NCBI GenBank assembly: GCA_038230975.1
Contig: JBBRMF010000081.1
Coordinates: 1 to 18,763, forward strand
DNA: 18,763 nt
From: JANXVV01 sp038230975
GTDB taxonomy: Bacteria; Planctomycetota; Phycisphaerae; Tepidisphaerales; Tepidisphaeraceae
Reading direction: 5' to 3'
Shown here: positions 1 to 7,297 of the stretch, in pieces
How the letters are laid out: the number at the start of each line of letters is the position of its first letter
Position numbering within the stretch: position 1 is the stretch's first letter
Made by a program: the position numbers and the translations under genes
The notes under the pieces: model-generated
The model's input: only the letters and a program-made list of their open reading frames with translations
Databases searched by the model: none
Told to the model about the DNA's origin: nothing

Positions 1-749
1 AAGAAGCTGCCGTCGACCGGTGCCGAGGCATTGTCACCATAACGGCGCATCCCAATCCGCATCTCGTCGGCGCGCATGGAAACGCCGGTGCGCTTGCGAG
101 AATTTTGCGTTACGCCATCCACGACCAGGCGGACTTCATCAGCGCCGACCGTGCCCACTGTGAACACATGAAACGTACCGAATTCAAGCGGCTTGCCGAG
201 CAGGTTCTGCTCGCCGTTAAAACCGCTGCCCTCCACATTGATTTCCTTTATCGCTCGGTCAGCCTCTTTGCCAAGGTCGATGTTCAGGCCCGAATCGTAA
301 TCATTTTTTCCCGTTTGATTCATGCAGAACAGGCCGCGGTATCGACCCAGATTGGAATAGGGCGCTGCGACGACAAAGAGCGTGATGTCGCGCAACTCCC
401 CGCATCCATTGAGGATGCTCATTCCATCGGCTTGCCCGTCAAAGTAGAGTGTTGCATCGTTGTTCCCTTTGATCGATCGATGTGAGAAATGAGGCCGTCT
501 GGCGGCTTGCAACTGGGCTGCGTCGCGGTGATGCCCCGACGCGTCACGCCAAAGGTCAATCGCCTGGTGATCCCGCGGCGGCTCGCCGACTTTTGTTCCG
601 CCGCCCCCTAACAGGCGCGATGCATCCAGCCAAAGCTCCAAGCCGTCGGTCACCTTGAGTCGCGGGTCTGCCCACGTTTCCATCGCCCGGCAGCGGTTGG
701 CGGACGACATCACCATTGCAACCAGCAGCAATGCGGTAGACAGTCTCAT
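1..749 (-). CDS. Secreted LamG/ConA-like protein (partial, 3' end off window)
   Basis: An open frame runs from an ATG at 747-749 to the left edge without a stop (249 codons visible). TGAGGG lies about 6 nt before the ATG and acts as a ribosome binding site. Residues 1-22 are a signal peptide (basic start, LLLVAMVM core, cleavage near CRA/M). The mature part opens with WADPRLKVTDGLELWLDAS, a segment I know from planctomycete secreted proteins with a LamG/concanavalin-like fold, followed by alternating strands such as DITLFVVAAPYSN and VRLVVDGV that fit a jelly roll. The role is unknown; such proteins are usually treated as extracellular carbohydrate or protein binding. It points away from the nitrate cluster and is separated from it by a non-coding stretch with a dockerin relic. 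The frame is certain; the family assignment is by pattern only. Confidence 0.8.
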   Translation of the reverse strand, partial: MRLSTALLLVAMVMSSANRCRAMETWADPRLKVTDGLELWLDASRLLGGGGTKVGEPPRDHQAIDLWRDASGHHRDAAQLQAARRPHFSHRSIKGNNDATLYFDGQADGMSILNGCGELRDITLFVVAAPYSNLGRYRGLFCMNQTGKNDYDSGLNIDLGKEADRAIKEINVEGSGFNGEQNLLGKPLEFGTFHVFTVGTVGADEVRLVVDGVTQNSRKRTGVSMRADEMRIGMRRYGDNASAPVDGSF

Positions 750-887
750 GGATAACCCTCAAAGATCTACGGATCCAAAAAATGTGTCATGCCTTCGTCC
801 GAAACACGCGCTGCGAAAGATTTGCGTTCAGACAGGCACAGGCCAGTATCGTAACCGACGCGCCTTCGTGCAACCAAACAAGCGCAG
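750..887. other. Intergenic leader upstream of the LamG-like gene
   Basis: This stretch carries the ribosome binding site of the minus-strand gene starting at 749. Short frames on both strands here have no recognisable protein features. I see no convincing -35/-10 pair: a TACGAT on the minus strand near 850 lacks a good -35. No hairpin with a T-run is visible. Together with the dockerin relic this makes about 410 bases without an intact gene. Confidence 0.4.
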
Positions 888-1160
888 TCAAATGCGATAA
901 GTGCGTTTCACCACGTGATGATCCGTGCGGGTTAATGCAGCAGCCGAAGGGATTGTTTTGGCTTGTATTGCGAGCGGTGCTTTAGTAACGTTCAAGATCG
1001 CCGCCGGATGCGAGGGAGGAAACGCATCCACGTTAAAATTGCCGTCGTTATTGAAGATCATCACATCCTTGGAATCTACATCGCCATCGCCGTTCAAATC
1101 ACCCGTCTGCAAACTGAGAAAGTGGTGCCATTGTTAAACAGCCCGAAGCTGTTGTAGAAA
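888..1160 (-). pseudogene. Frameshifted relic of a dockerin-bearing C-terminus
   Basis: On the minus strand, the frame through 1112-888 reads GDLNGDGDVDSKDVMIF followed by NNDGNFNVDAF. The first part matches the calcium-binding loop of a type I dockerin (D-x-N-x-D-G-x-V-x-x-x-D). Only one loop is present where dockerins have two. The frame is closed by a stop just upstream (1134-1136) and has no good start. In the neighbouring frame, 1165 to about 1112 reads SFYNSFGLFNNGTTFS; a one-base shift near 1115 would join the two into a plausible secreted-protein tail. It ends with an unstructured stretch and TGA at 888. It directly follows the narK stop codon. I read it as the broken end of a secreted protein gene, though a short artefact of composition is possible. 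Confidence 0.45.
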
Positions 1161-1161
1161 C

Positions 1162-2388
1162 TCACATTTGGAGGGTCTGCGGCGGCATCTGCTGGAGCTT
1201 ATTTTTTCTTGAGACTACAAGGCACACGATAAGACACGCGATGGCGAAGAGTGATAACAGCACAAACCCACCTGTGAAGCTACCGGTTTTTTGCCGCAAG
1301 GCGCCCAAAACCAATGGAGGGAAGAATCCACCCAGTCCACCAGCGGCACCGACCAGCCCGGTCACACTGCCCACCGCGGCGGGAAAATATTCGGGTACGA
1401 GTTTGAAGACAGCGCCGTTGCCCAGCCCGATGGCGATGGCCATTCCCAATGCCCCGACGGTGAACGTCGTCATCAGGGGGCAAGCCATGAAAATCGCCAT
1501 TAATGCCGTGGTGGGGAACACCCAGAGAAGAATGCGCGCTCCGCCTATGCGGTCGGCCAGCCAACCCCCTGCGGGGCGCATAGCCGTTGCAAGGATAACA
1601 AACCCGGCAGCGCGCAAGCCGGCATCCGTTTTCGTTAAATGAAAGTTCAGCGTGAGAAACTTCGGTAAATAGCTCGCCATCGCCAGAAAGCCGCCGAAGG
1701 TTAGAAAGTAGTAGAGGCTTAAGATCCAACTCATGGGCTGGCCGAGCGGTCGCATGAAATCGGCGAGGGTCTTCGCGCTTCCGCGGCGGGGCGCATTGCG
1801 GGAAAAAGCAACCATCAGAACGAGCCATGCCGCGGTCAGGATAGAGAACGTCCAGAACCCCCATCGGTAACCGACCGTGCCAACCAGCAACGGCGAGCCA
1901 AAGAGCGCGATTGACTGGCCGACATTTCCCGCGCCATAAATTCCAAGTGCCGTGCCTTGGCGTTTTGGAGCGTGCCAACCACTGACGAATCCCACACCGA
2001 CCGAAAAAACTGCGAGCGGTACACCCAGAAAAAGACCACACAGCAGAAGCTGCCAATACGAGCTCACCCAGGCCATGAAAATCGGTGGCACGATCGAGAA
2101 CGCCAGTACTCCGATGAACACGTTGCGACCACCGACCCGGTCCGTGAGAATCCCCAGCGGGATTCGGCCGAGGCTTCCTAAAAGCACTGGAATGGCAAGT
2201 GCCAGCCCGACTTGCGCCTCATTGAGTTTGAGTCGTTCGCTCAGCACCGGCATCATTCCCGACATGGAACCGAACGCGGCAAAGCAGACCGCGAACGCTC
2301 CTGTTGCCAGGGCAAGTTGAAGTGGATTGCCCGACGATGAATCAACTACGGAAGGATTAAGGGTTATGGGATTGGCGATAGCAGTCAT
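1162..2388 (-). CDS. narK: NarK-type nitrate/nitrite MFS transporter
   Basis: A 408-residue major facilitator protein with about 12 hydrophobic segments. Motifs specific to the nitrate/nitrite porter branch are visible: GIYGAGNVGQS at 149-159 and GLGNGAVFKLVPEYFP at 321-336 followed by a glycine-rich GLVGAAGGLGGFFPP (344-358). Arginines at 75 (GSLGR) and 271 (AMRPAGG) match the paired substrate-binding arginines of NarK, and each is followed by an MFS-type D-R-x-G-G loop. It should move nitrate inward or exchange it for nitrite at the inner membrane. The ATG overlaps the stop of the upstream 76-residue gene (ATGA), so translation is probably coupled. It is the last gene of the nitrate operon. 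Direction and substrate preference cannot be read from sequence. Confidence 0.92.
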   Translation of the reverse strand: MTAIANPITLNPSVVDSSSGNPLQLALATGAFAVCFAAFGSMSGMMPVLSERLKLNEAQVGLALAIPVLLGSLGRIPLGILTDRVGGRNVFIGVLAFSIVPPIFMAWVSSYWQLLLCGLFLGVPLAVFSVGVGFVSGWHAPKRQGTALGIYGAGNVGQSIALFGSPLLVGTVGYRWGFWTFSILTAAWLVLMVAFSRNAPRRGSAKTLADFMRPLGQPMSWILSLYYFLTFGGFLAMASYLPKFLTLNFHLTKTDAGLRAAGFVILATAMRPAGGWLADRIGGARILLWVFPTTALMAIFMACPLMTTFTVGALGMAIAIGLGNGAVFKLVPEYFPAAVGSVTGLVGAAGGLGGFFPPLVLGALRQKTGSFTGGFVLLSLFAIACLIVCLVVSRKNKLQQMPPQTLQM

Positions 2389-2615
2389 GGCTCAGACCTT
2401 TCGATGCGGTAGAGGTAGCGGAGCAGTCCCGTGTTCAGGCCGAGGCAGCAAACACTGACACCGGTCGCCGGCCAGATGATCGAATCATCCGCGCCGAGAT
2501 AGGCATTCATCGTGGCCGTCAGGAGCCAGAGTTGCAGCACTACGATCAGCAGAACGATGCAGAGAATGCCATACAGAATGGTCGTTCGCTGATCGCGCGT
2601 GAATGGGAAATTCAT
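2385..2615 (-). CDS. Small two-helix membrane protein of the nitrate operon
   Basis: A 76-residue protein with two hydrophobic helices (about 14-34 and 45-63), a basic N-terminus (TRDQRTT) and a basic C-terminal LLRYLYRIER, suggesting both ends in the cytoplasm. It is tightly embedded: its ATG overlaps the stop of the Rieske gene and its TGA overlaps the start of narK, both as ATGA. A strong GGAGGTGA lies 7 nt before the ATG. It may belong to the small-protein family catalogued as DUF6755, which I recall with a similar QLWLLTATMNA segment, but I could not check this. Its position between the Rieske protein and the transporter suggests an accessory or assembly subunit of the membrane complex. 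No catalytic residues or metal ligands are evident. Confidence 0.82.
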   Translation of the reverse strand: MNFPFTRDQRTTILYGILCIVLLIVVLQLWLLTATMNAYLGADDSIIWPATGVSVCCLGLNTGLLRYLYRIERSEP

Positions 2616-3157
2616 GAGGGACTCACCTCCAGACCGGTGGCATAAATGTCATTTCGGCGAACCTGGAGTACGACGCGGGGCAATGGCCGGCGGGGTGGCC
2701 CGCTGGTGGCGCGGCCGGTGCGCAGATCAAAAGCACCTTCGTGGCAAGGGCAATTCAAACAGCCCCTGGACACCTCCGGCACAACAGCGCAAGACAAGTG
2801 GGTGCATTTTTGGCTGTATGCAACCCAATCCGCATCGCCTGTGCGAATCAGCAAACAGGCATCGTCCTTATTCGGATAATTAAATTTGAGAGCAGTTCCA
2901 ATCGCCACGCTATCGATTTCGGTGATTCGTCGGACAGGAGGCAAACCTGCGCGCCGTCGCAGCACGTTTTTTGCACCGATCCACACCTGGCCGACCACGA
3001 ATGCAAAGCTCGTCAGGACCATGAACTTGGTGAAATCGCGTCGCGCAACGTAGTGATCCTGCGGCCAATCCACCGGGAAATCATGCCGCCAGGCGGGCTG
3101 CTCGGAATCGGGCTTTCCATCGGGGGGCAGGGTCATTTGTTCTGGATCGGGTGACAC
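2612..3157 (-). CDS. Membrane-anchored Rieske 2Fe-2S protein
   Basis: About 181 residues with both Rieske boxes: C-T-H-L-S-C at 118-123 and C-P-C-H-E-G at 136-141. C118, H120, C136 and H139 should hold a 2Fe-2S cluster, and C123/C138 can form the stabilising disulfide. Before it, A-R-R-D-F-T-K-F (38-45) precedes a hydrophobic helix (46-62), a Tat-type signal anchor as in bc1/b6f Rieske proteins, which would put the cluster on the outer face of the membrane. Two GTG starts are possible: 3163 has AAGGA touching the codon, whereas 3157 has AAGGAG with 5 nt spacing, so 3157 is preferred; the ATG at 3136 is less likely. It follows the ferredoxin gene by about 20 nt and overlaps the next gene. The role is inferred as electron transfer between quinol and the nitrate reductase. 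Confidence 0.9.
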   Translation of the reverse strand: MSPDPEQMTLPPDGKPDSEQPAWRHDFPVDWPQDHYVARRDFTKFMVLTSFAFVVGQVWIGAKNVLRRRAGLPPVRRITEIDSVAIGTALKFNYPNKDDACLLIRTGDADWVAYSQKCTHLSCAVVPEVSRGCLNCPCHEGAFDLRTGRATSGPPRRPLPRVVLQVRRNDIYATGLEVSPS

Positions 3158-3178
3158 GGACACTCCTTGAATTCGGAC

Positions 3179-3850
3179 CTAACCGCAAATGACATCGGGC
3201 ACATCGGCGAAGGCATCTGCTGTATATGAATCGCCGTCAACCACGGTCAGGGAGACTCGTCGGGCGCGCGGTTCATCGTGCATGGCGGCAGTGATATCAA
3301 CATGGGTTTGCCTGGCGTCCCGGGGGACCATCATGTTGACTCGCGTGGTGATGACTTGTCTGCCGAACCGGAACTGGTTCGTTGATGCCGACTGTGGGCG
3401 AAGGCGCTCGATTTGCTCGTGCGTGCCGAAAAAAAGGGCCTGGCTTGGGCAGACGGTAGCGCACATGGGCTTCTTTCCGACCGAGGTGCGGTCGTAGCAC
3501 ATGTCGCATTTTTTCATCAACTGCTCTTCAATATTGATCTTCGGCACGCCGAACGGACATGCCAGCGTGCAGTTGCCACAGGCTATGCAGCGGGGTTTGC
3601 GGGCGGTCTGTACGACTCCATCACCTGTCCGTTTGATCGCATCGGCCGGACACACTTCGGCACACGTGGGTTGGTCGCAATGCATGCACACGACCGGGAC
3701 CGTCTGCACGGAATCGGCGCGACTGATGTATTCCAGATGGATCATCGGCTCGCCTTTGTGCGTGTCACATTCGCCACAAGCCTGTACGCAAGCGTTGCAA
3801 CCGATGCAGCGGCTTGCATCGATAAAGAATTGAAGGTGTTGTGGAACCAT
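3179..3850 (-). CDS. Four-cluster 4Fe-4S ferredoxin subunit (NrfC/DmsB/HybA type)
   Basis: A 223-residue iron-sulfur protein with 16 cysteines in four groups: C15-C18-C21-C25, C55-C58-C63-C67, C88-C91-C94-C98 and C115-C118-C130-C134. This is the arrangement of the electron-transfer subunits of the DMSO reductase superfamily (NrfC, DmsB, PsrB, NarH-like). No signal peptide is present, so it should be cytoplasmic unless carried across with a partner. Residues after 150 lack cysteines and may form a partner-binding tail. It sits directly downstream of the molybdoenzyme gene and should be its electron-transfer subunit, wiring it to the membrane cytochrome. The ATG at 3850 has no visible Shine-Dalgarno sequence, and the 62-nt gap in front carries a heptad repeat. 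The subunit class is sure; the partner is inferred from order. Confidence 0.9.
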   Translation of the reverse strand: MVPQHLQFFIDASRCIGCNACVQACGECDTHKGEPMIHLEYISRADSVQTVPVVCMHCDQPTCAEVCPADAIKRTGDGVVQTARKPRCIACGNCTLACPFGVPKINIEEQLMKKCDMCYDRTSVGKKPMCATVCPSQALFFGTHEQIERLRPQSASTNQFRFGRQVITTRVNMMVPRDARQTHVDITAAMHDEPRARRVSLTVVDGDSYTADAFADVPDVICG

Positions 3851-3860
3851 GTTTGTTTGA

Positions 3861-3881
3861 TTGTCAGTTGTCAGTTGTCAG
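3861..3881. repeat. Tandem heptad repeat TTGTCAG x3
   Basis: Three perfect copies of TTGTCAG (CTGACAA on the minus strand) stand head to tail, followed by a degenerate TTGTTCA. They fill the gap between the molybdoenzyme stop (3913) and the ferredoxin start (3850), where the other gaps in this operon are short and unique. The array resembles the short heptanucleotide tandem repeats known from cyanobacteria; that comparison is from memory. Confidence 0.8.
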
Positions 3882-3912
3882 TTGTTCATGCCGATGCGAG
3901 TCGTTCGCCTCT

Positions 3913-6150
3913 CTATTGCGGTTTCTCCGCCTTTCTCACTCGGACCGCGCACACTTTGTATTCTGGAATTTTAGAAATCGGATCCTGCGCGGAGATCGTG
4001 AGCTGGTTAGCGCTTTTTCGACCCGCCCAGTGATAAGGGATAAAAACCGTATCGGGCCGAATCGTTGCTACAACCTGCGCACGCAGCGTGCAGTCTCCGC
4101 GCCTGGATTCGGCGGTCACCCAATCCCCTTCCACGATTCCCAATTTCTCAGCCAGCCGAGGGTGCATTTCGATGCGCGGTTCCGGATACTGTTCCACCAA
4201 CGGACCGATGCGGCGAGTCTGCGTCCCTGAAAGAAACTGGCTGACCACGCGACCCGTCGTGAGCATCAGAGGGTACTCGGCATCTGTCTCTTCTGCCGGC
4301 GGTGTGTAAGGGGCCACGATGAATCTCGCCCGGCCGTCGGGGAAGTAGAACGGACCGGCACCTTTGGCGATCGGATTCCATGAACCCGGCTCAAAAAGTC
4401 GCGGCGTGCCGGGATGGTCCACCGGGTTTCCATTTGCATCCTCATCAGGGCACGGCCAGAACACGCCGAAGTTCCTTTCGATCTTCTCGTACGTGATTCC
4501 CGAGTAATCGGCGATGCCACCTTTGGAAGCCGCCCGCAACTCATCGAAAATCTCGGCGGGGGAGCCAAATGTAAACCCACGCGCGCGGCCGATCCCCTTG
4601 GCAATGTCTTGAATGATTCGCCAGTCTTGCCGCGCCTCGCCTGGCGCATCAATCGCCTTATTGATCCGAATCACGCGCCCCTCGGCGCTGCAGACAACGC
4701 CCTCATCCTCTTCCTGCAAACTGCCGGGCAGAACGATGTCCGCATGGTGAGCGGTCTCATTCATGAAAAAATCAATCGCGACGAAGAAGTCCAGTTTTTC
4801 CAGGGCACGCGTCACAAAATGATTGTCCGGCAGCGACACTTTCGGGTTGAAGCAGATCGACAGCAACCCTTTGATTTCACCTTTGTCGATCAGGCGAATC
4901 ATCTCATACGCATCGACGCCCGAATGCGGAATCTCGTCGGCGTTCACGCCCCAGACTTTCGCGACATGTGCGCGGTGGGCTGGATTTTCAATATCGCGTG
5001 CGCCGGGAAGTTGGTCGCATTTCTGACCGTGCTCGCGACCCCCCTGGCCGTTGGCTTGTCCGGTGATCGTTGCGTATCCACAGTTCTCGCGGCCGATTCG
5101 ACCCGAAGCCAAAACCAGATTCGTGGCTCCCAGGCAATTCTGCACGCCGTGGGTATGATGCTCGATGCCACGCGCGTGCATGAGAAAGCTGCTGTCCGCA
5201 GTTCCCCACCATTCAGCGGCTTGTTGGATCGATCGGGCTGGAATGCCGGTTACCTCAGCGGTCTTGGCCAAGGTCCACTCGTAGACGTGAGCCGCCACTT
5301 GATCGAACCCGGTCGTGTGCTTTTCGATGAAAGCATGATCGACCCAGCCACGCTCAATCATGAGGTTGAGGACACCATTAAATAACGCGATATCCCGCCC
5401 GGGTTTGATCGGCAGGAATAGATCGCAGGTACGCGCAATCGGTGTGATGCGCGGGTCGACGACGATGATCCTGGCCCCATTCTCGCGGGCCTGCCATACA
5501 TAGTTGGTCGTGATGGGCGCACACTCGGCGACGTTGGCCCCACTGATCCAGATCACCTTGGCTTTAAGAATATCGCTCCACGGGTTGGCCGCACGATCAA
5601 TCCCAAAGGCTTTCTTGTTGGCAGCCGCGGCACTGACCATGCAGAGTCGACCGTTGTAATCAATATGGCGTGTCTTGAGACAAACCCGGGCGAACTTGCC
5701 CATCAGGTAGGCTTTTTCTGAGGTGAGGCTCGCGCCGGTGAGAACGCCAAAAGCATCAGCCCCGTGCGCCGACTGGATTCGCGAAATCTCTGCCGACACG
5801 CGTTCAATCGCCGCGTCATAGGCCATCGGTGCAAATCCACCGGGCGATGAAGGATCACGTCGATAAGCCGTCAGCAATCGGTCGGGATGCGAGCCCTGCA
5901 AATAGCGCTTTACACCCTTTGGACAAAGCATTCCCTGATTAAATGGAAACTCCTCCCATGGCTCAAAGCCGATGACTTCATTCGCTTTTACCTTGAGCTG
6001 AATCCCACACTGCTGGCCGCAAAAGCAGCAGTGGGTTTTCACCAGCGTCTGGCGCCCATCGCCGGTCGATAGACGGCTTCCGGCATTCACCGATAAATGC
6101 GGGCCGAAGCGGTGGACAATATCAGATGTTTCAACAGGTTGGGTCGCCAT
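3913..6150 (-). CDS. Molybdopterin nitrate reductase, NasA/NarB-like
   Basis: A 745-residue member of the DMSO reductase superfamily. The N-terminal 4Fe-4S site is C41-x2-C44-x3-C48-x27-C76, followed by the conserved K78 (CPKG). The expected molybdenum ligand is C170 in NGRLCMVSAA, as in assimilatory NasA/NarB and periplasmic NapA (formate dehydrogenases have Cys or selenocysteine in a different context). The C-terminal dinucleotide-binding domain is recognisable from YPLMLTTGRVVSQFLSGTQT to IPEYKVCAVRV (about 630-738). No Tat signal exists upstream of the cluster, so the enzyme should be cytoplasmic. Unlike Klebsiella-type NasA it has no extra C-terminal 2Fe-2S domain and is instead encoded between a membrane cytochrome b (12 nt upstream) and a four-cluster ferredoxin. 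Nitrate reduction to nitrite is supported by the narK neighbour; formate dehydrogenase is the main alternative and less likely. Confidence 0.88.
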   Translation of the reverse strand: MATQPVETSDIVHRFGPHLSVNAGSRLSTGDGRQTLVKTHCCFCGQQCGIQLKVKANEVIGFEPWEEFPFNQGMLCPKGVKRYLQGSHPDRLLTAYRRDPSSPGGFAPMAYDAAIERVSAEISRIQSAHGADAFGVLTGASLTSEKAYLMGKFARVCLKTRHIDYNGRLCMVSAAAANKKAFGIDRAANPWSDILKAKVIWISGANVAECAPITTNYVWQARENGARIIVVDPRITPIARTCDLFLPIKPGRDIALFNGVLNLMIERGWVDHAFIEKHTTGFDQVAAHVYEWTLAKTAEVTGIPARSIQQAAEWWGTADSSFLMHARGIEHHTHGVQNCLGATNLVLASGRIGRENCGYATITGQANGQGGREHGQKCDQLPGARDIENPAHRAHVAKVWGVNADEIPHSGVDAYEMIRLIDKGEIKGLLSICFNPKVSLPDNHFVTRALEKLDFFVAIDFFMNETAHHADIVLPGSLQEEDEGVVCSAEGRVIRINKAIDAPGEARQDWRIIQDIAKGIGRARGFTFGSPAEIFDELRAASKGGIADYSGITYEKIERNFGVFWPCPDEDANGNPVDHPGTPRLFEPGSWNPIAKGAGPFYFPDGRARFIVAPYTPPAEETDAEYPLMLTTGRVVSQFLSGTQTRRIGPLVEQYPEPRIEMHPRLAEKLGIVEGDWVTAESRRGDCTLRAQVVATIRPDTVFIPYHWAGRKSANQLTISAQDPISKIPEYKVCAVRVRKAEKPQ

Positions 6151-6162
6151 GATGGATCGATC

Positions 6163-7254
6163 TCATTTCGTCGCGGAATCCGCTCGTGCGTTCCAAATCG
6201 CGCTCTGTGCCATTCCAAACATCGCCCGGCGGCACTTGGGACAAATCCAGGCATAGTGATCCGCCTCGGAGTTTTCGATCTCGTAGTCGAAACCAAGTTG
6301 CTTCTCGACGGTGATCAGATCGTTGATCATCATCACCGACGCAAACGCTTCGCCGCATCGACGACAAGACGCCTGCTCGGTTCGGTTGCCTACGTCTTTG
6401 TAAAAGCTAACGCCTAATTGTGCTGGACGCTGGACGATGTGAAAAAACTTTCCGAAGGGTAGCCACAGAAGCGTGAAAATAACCGTGACGGCATGAAGCA
6501 GCGCCAGAAAATCATATGCATATCCCTTCATCCAACTGTAGCTGGCCGTCAACATAAGCCCGGTCAGACTGATGGAAAACAAGAGGATCAAAGGAAGAAA
6601 GTCTTCTCCGAATTGTTGTACGGCGGCAGCGCCGTGGTCGCGCATCCGCCGTCGCATTGCCAGCATGACACCGATGATGACCAGGATGGAAGCCCAGACC
6701 AATCCATGAAACACCATGAATCCGAAGATCGAATGGATCGGGAAGCTGAACGCCGGAAAGCCAAAGACATACGCCCGGTACCAATTGAAATCCCCTTCAA
6801 GGGTTTCAAAGTGAATCCAGCCGAATACCAGCGGGAACGTGATCGCAATCGCCAGAAGGCATCCCCACATGATAAACCAGTGCGCGGCCCAGCGTGCCTT
6901 GCCGCGCCGCCAGATAAAACGGTTGGCGATGAATTCACTGCCCACGCGGCGCGCGAGCTCGAGCAGATTGGTCCATAAAAAGCGCGGCCGAAAGAAGATT
7001 TGCCAACCGCGCTGCCAATACATTTTCGTCGGCGGGCGCTGCAGCCACATCGCATAGCGGTAGCTCACTCCAAATGTCGCAAACAGCGTGGCGAACGTGT
7101 ACCCGACCAGCGCTGCATAAAAGTGCGCCAATCTGCGGGAACCCGCCACAATGGCGATCGCCAACGTCAGCGTGACGCCCACACTCCACAAGGCGGCTTT
7201 CACCTTGCCTGGCAGTCGACGTCCGGTGCCGTTCTGTGTGAATGAAGACGCCAT
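6163..7254 (-). CDS. NarI/HdrE-like membrane cytochrome b with C-terminal zinc ribbon
   Basis: A 363-residue protein with about six hydrophobic helices (21-39, 43-61, 124-145, 170-199, 218-238, 247-268). Histidines at membrane positions H125, H174, H183, H254 and H272 are candidate haem b ligands. The end of the last helix, LPFGKFFHIVQRP, matches the pattern seen in NarI, HdrE and related quinol-oxidising cytochromes. After it, a soluble tail carries C297-x2-C300 and C338-x2-C341, a zinc-ribbon or rubredoxin-like pair that I do not know from NarI. The gene lies 12 nt upstream of the molybdoenzyme and 43 nt after the reductase gene. Inferred role: membrane anchor that takes electrons from menaquinol and passes them to the ferredoxin and molybdoenzyme. 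Exact family and haem number are unproven. Confidence 0.8.
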   Translation of the reverse strand: MASSFTQNGTGRRLPGKVKAALWSVGVTLTLAIAIVAGSRRLAHFYAALVGYTFATLFATFGVSYRYAMWLQRPPTKMYWQRGWQIFFRPRFLWTNLLELARRVGSEFIANRFIWRRGKARWAAHWFIMWGCLLAIAITFPLVFGWIHFETLEGDFNWYRAYVFGFPAFSFPIHSIFGFMVFHGLVWASILVIIGVMLAMRRRMRDHGAAAVQQFGEDFLPLILLFSISLTGLMLTASYSWMKGYAYDFLALLHAVTVIFTLLWLPFGKFFHIVQRPAQLGVSFYKDVGNRTEQASCRRCGEAFASVMMINDLITVEKQLGFDYEIENSEADHYAWICPKCRRAMFGMAQSAIWNARADSATK

Positions 7255-7297
7255 GGTATCTCAGTCCAATTCTTTCACTCCGTTGCAGTATATCCGT

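Noticed and set aside
105..485. Plus-strand 126-codon open frame
   Set aside because: It lies antisense to the LamG-like gene, whose frame has a signal peptide, ribosome site and family motifs; the plus-strand translation shows none.
1280..2056. Minus-strand 258-codon open frame
   Set aside because: It shares the strand of narK in another frame and is rich in Arg/Trp/Cys without motifs, a typical shadow of a GC-rich gene.
3861..3890. CRISPR-like array
   Set aside because: The repeats are 7 nt, directly adjacent and without spacers.
4414..5385. Plus-strand 323-codon open frame
   Set aside because: Fully antisense to the molybdoenzyme gene, which carries all cofactor motifs; the translation shows no recognisable domain.
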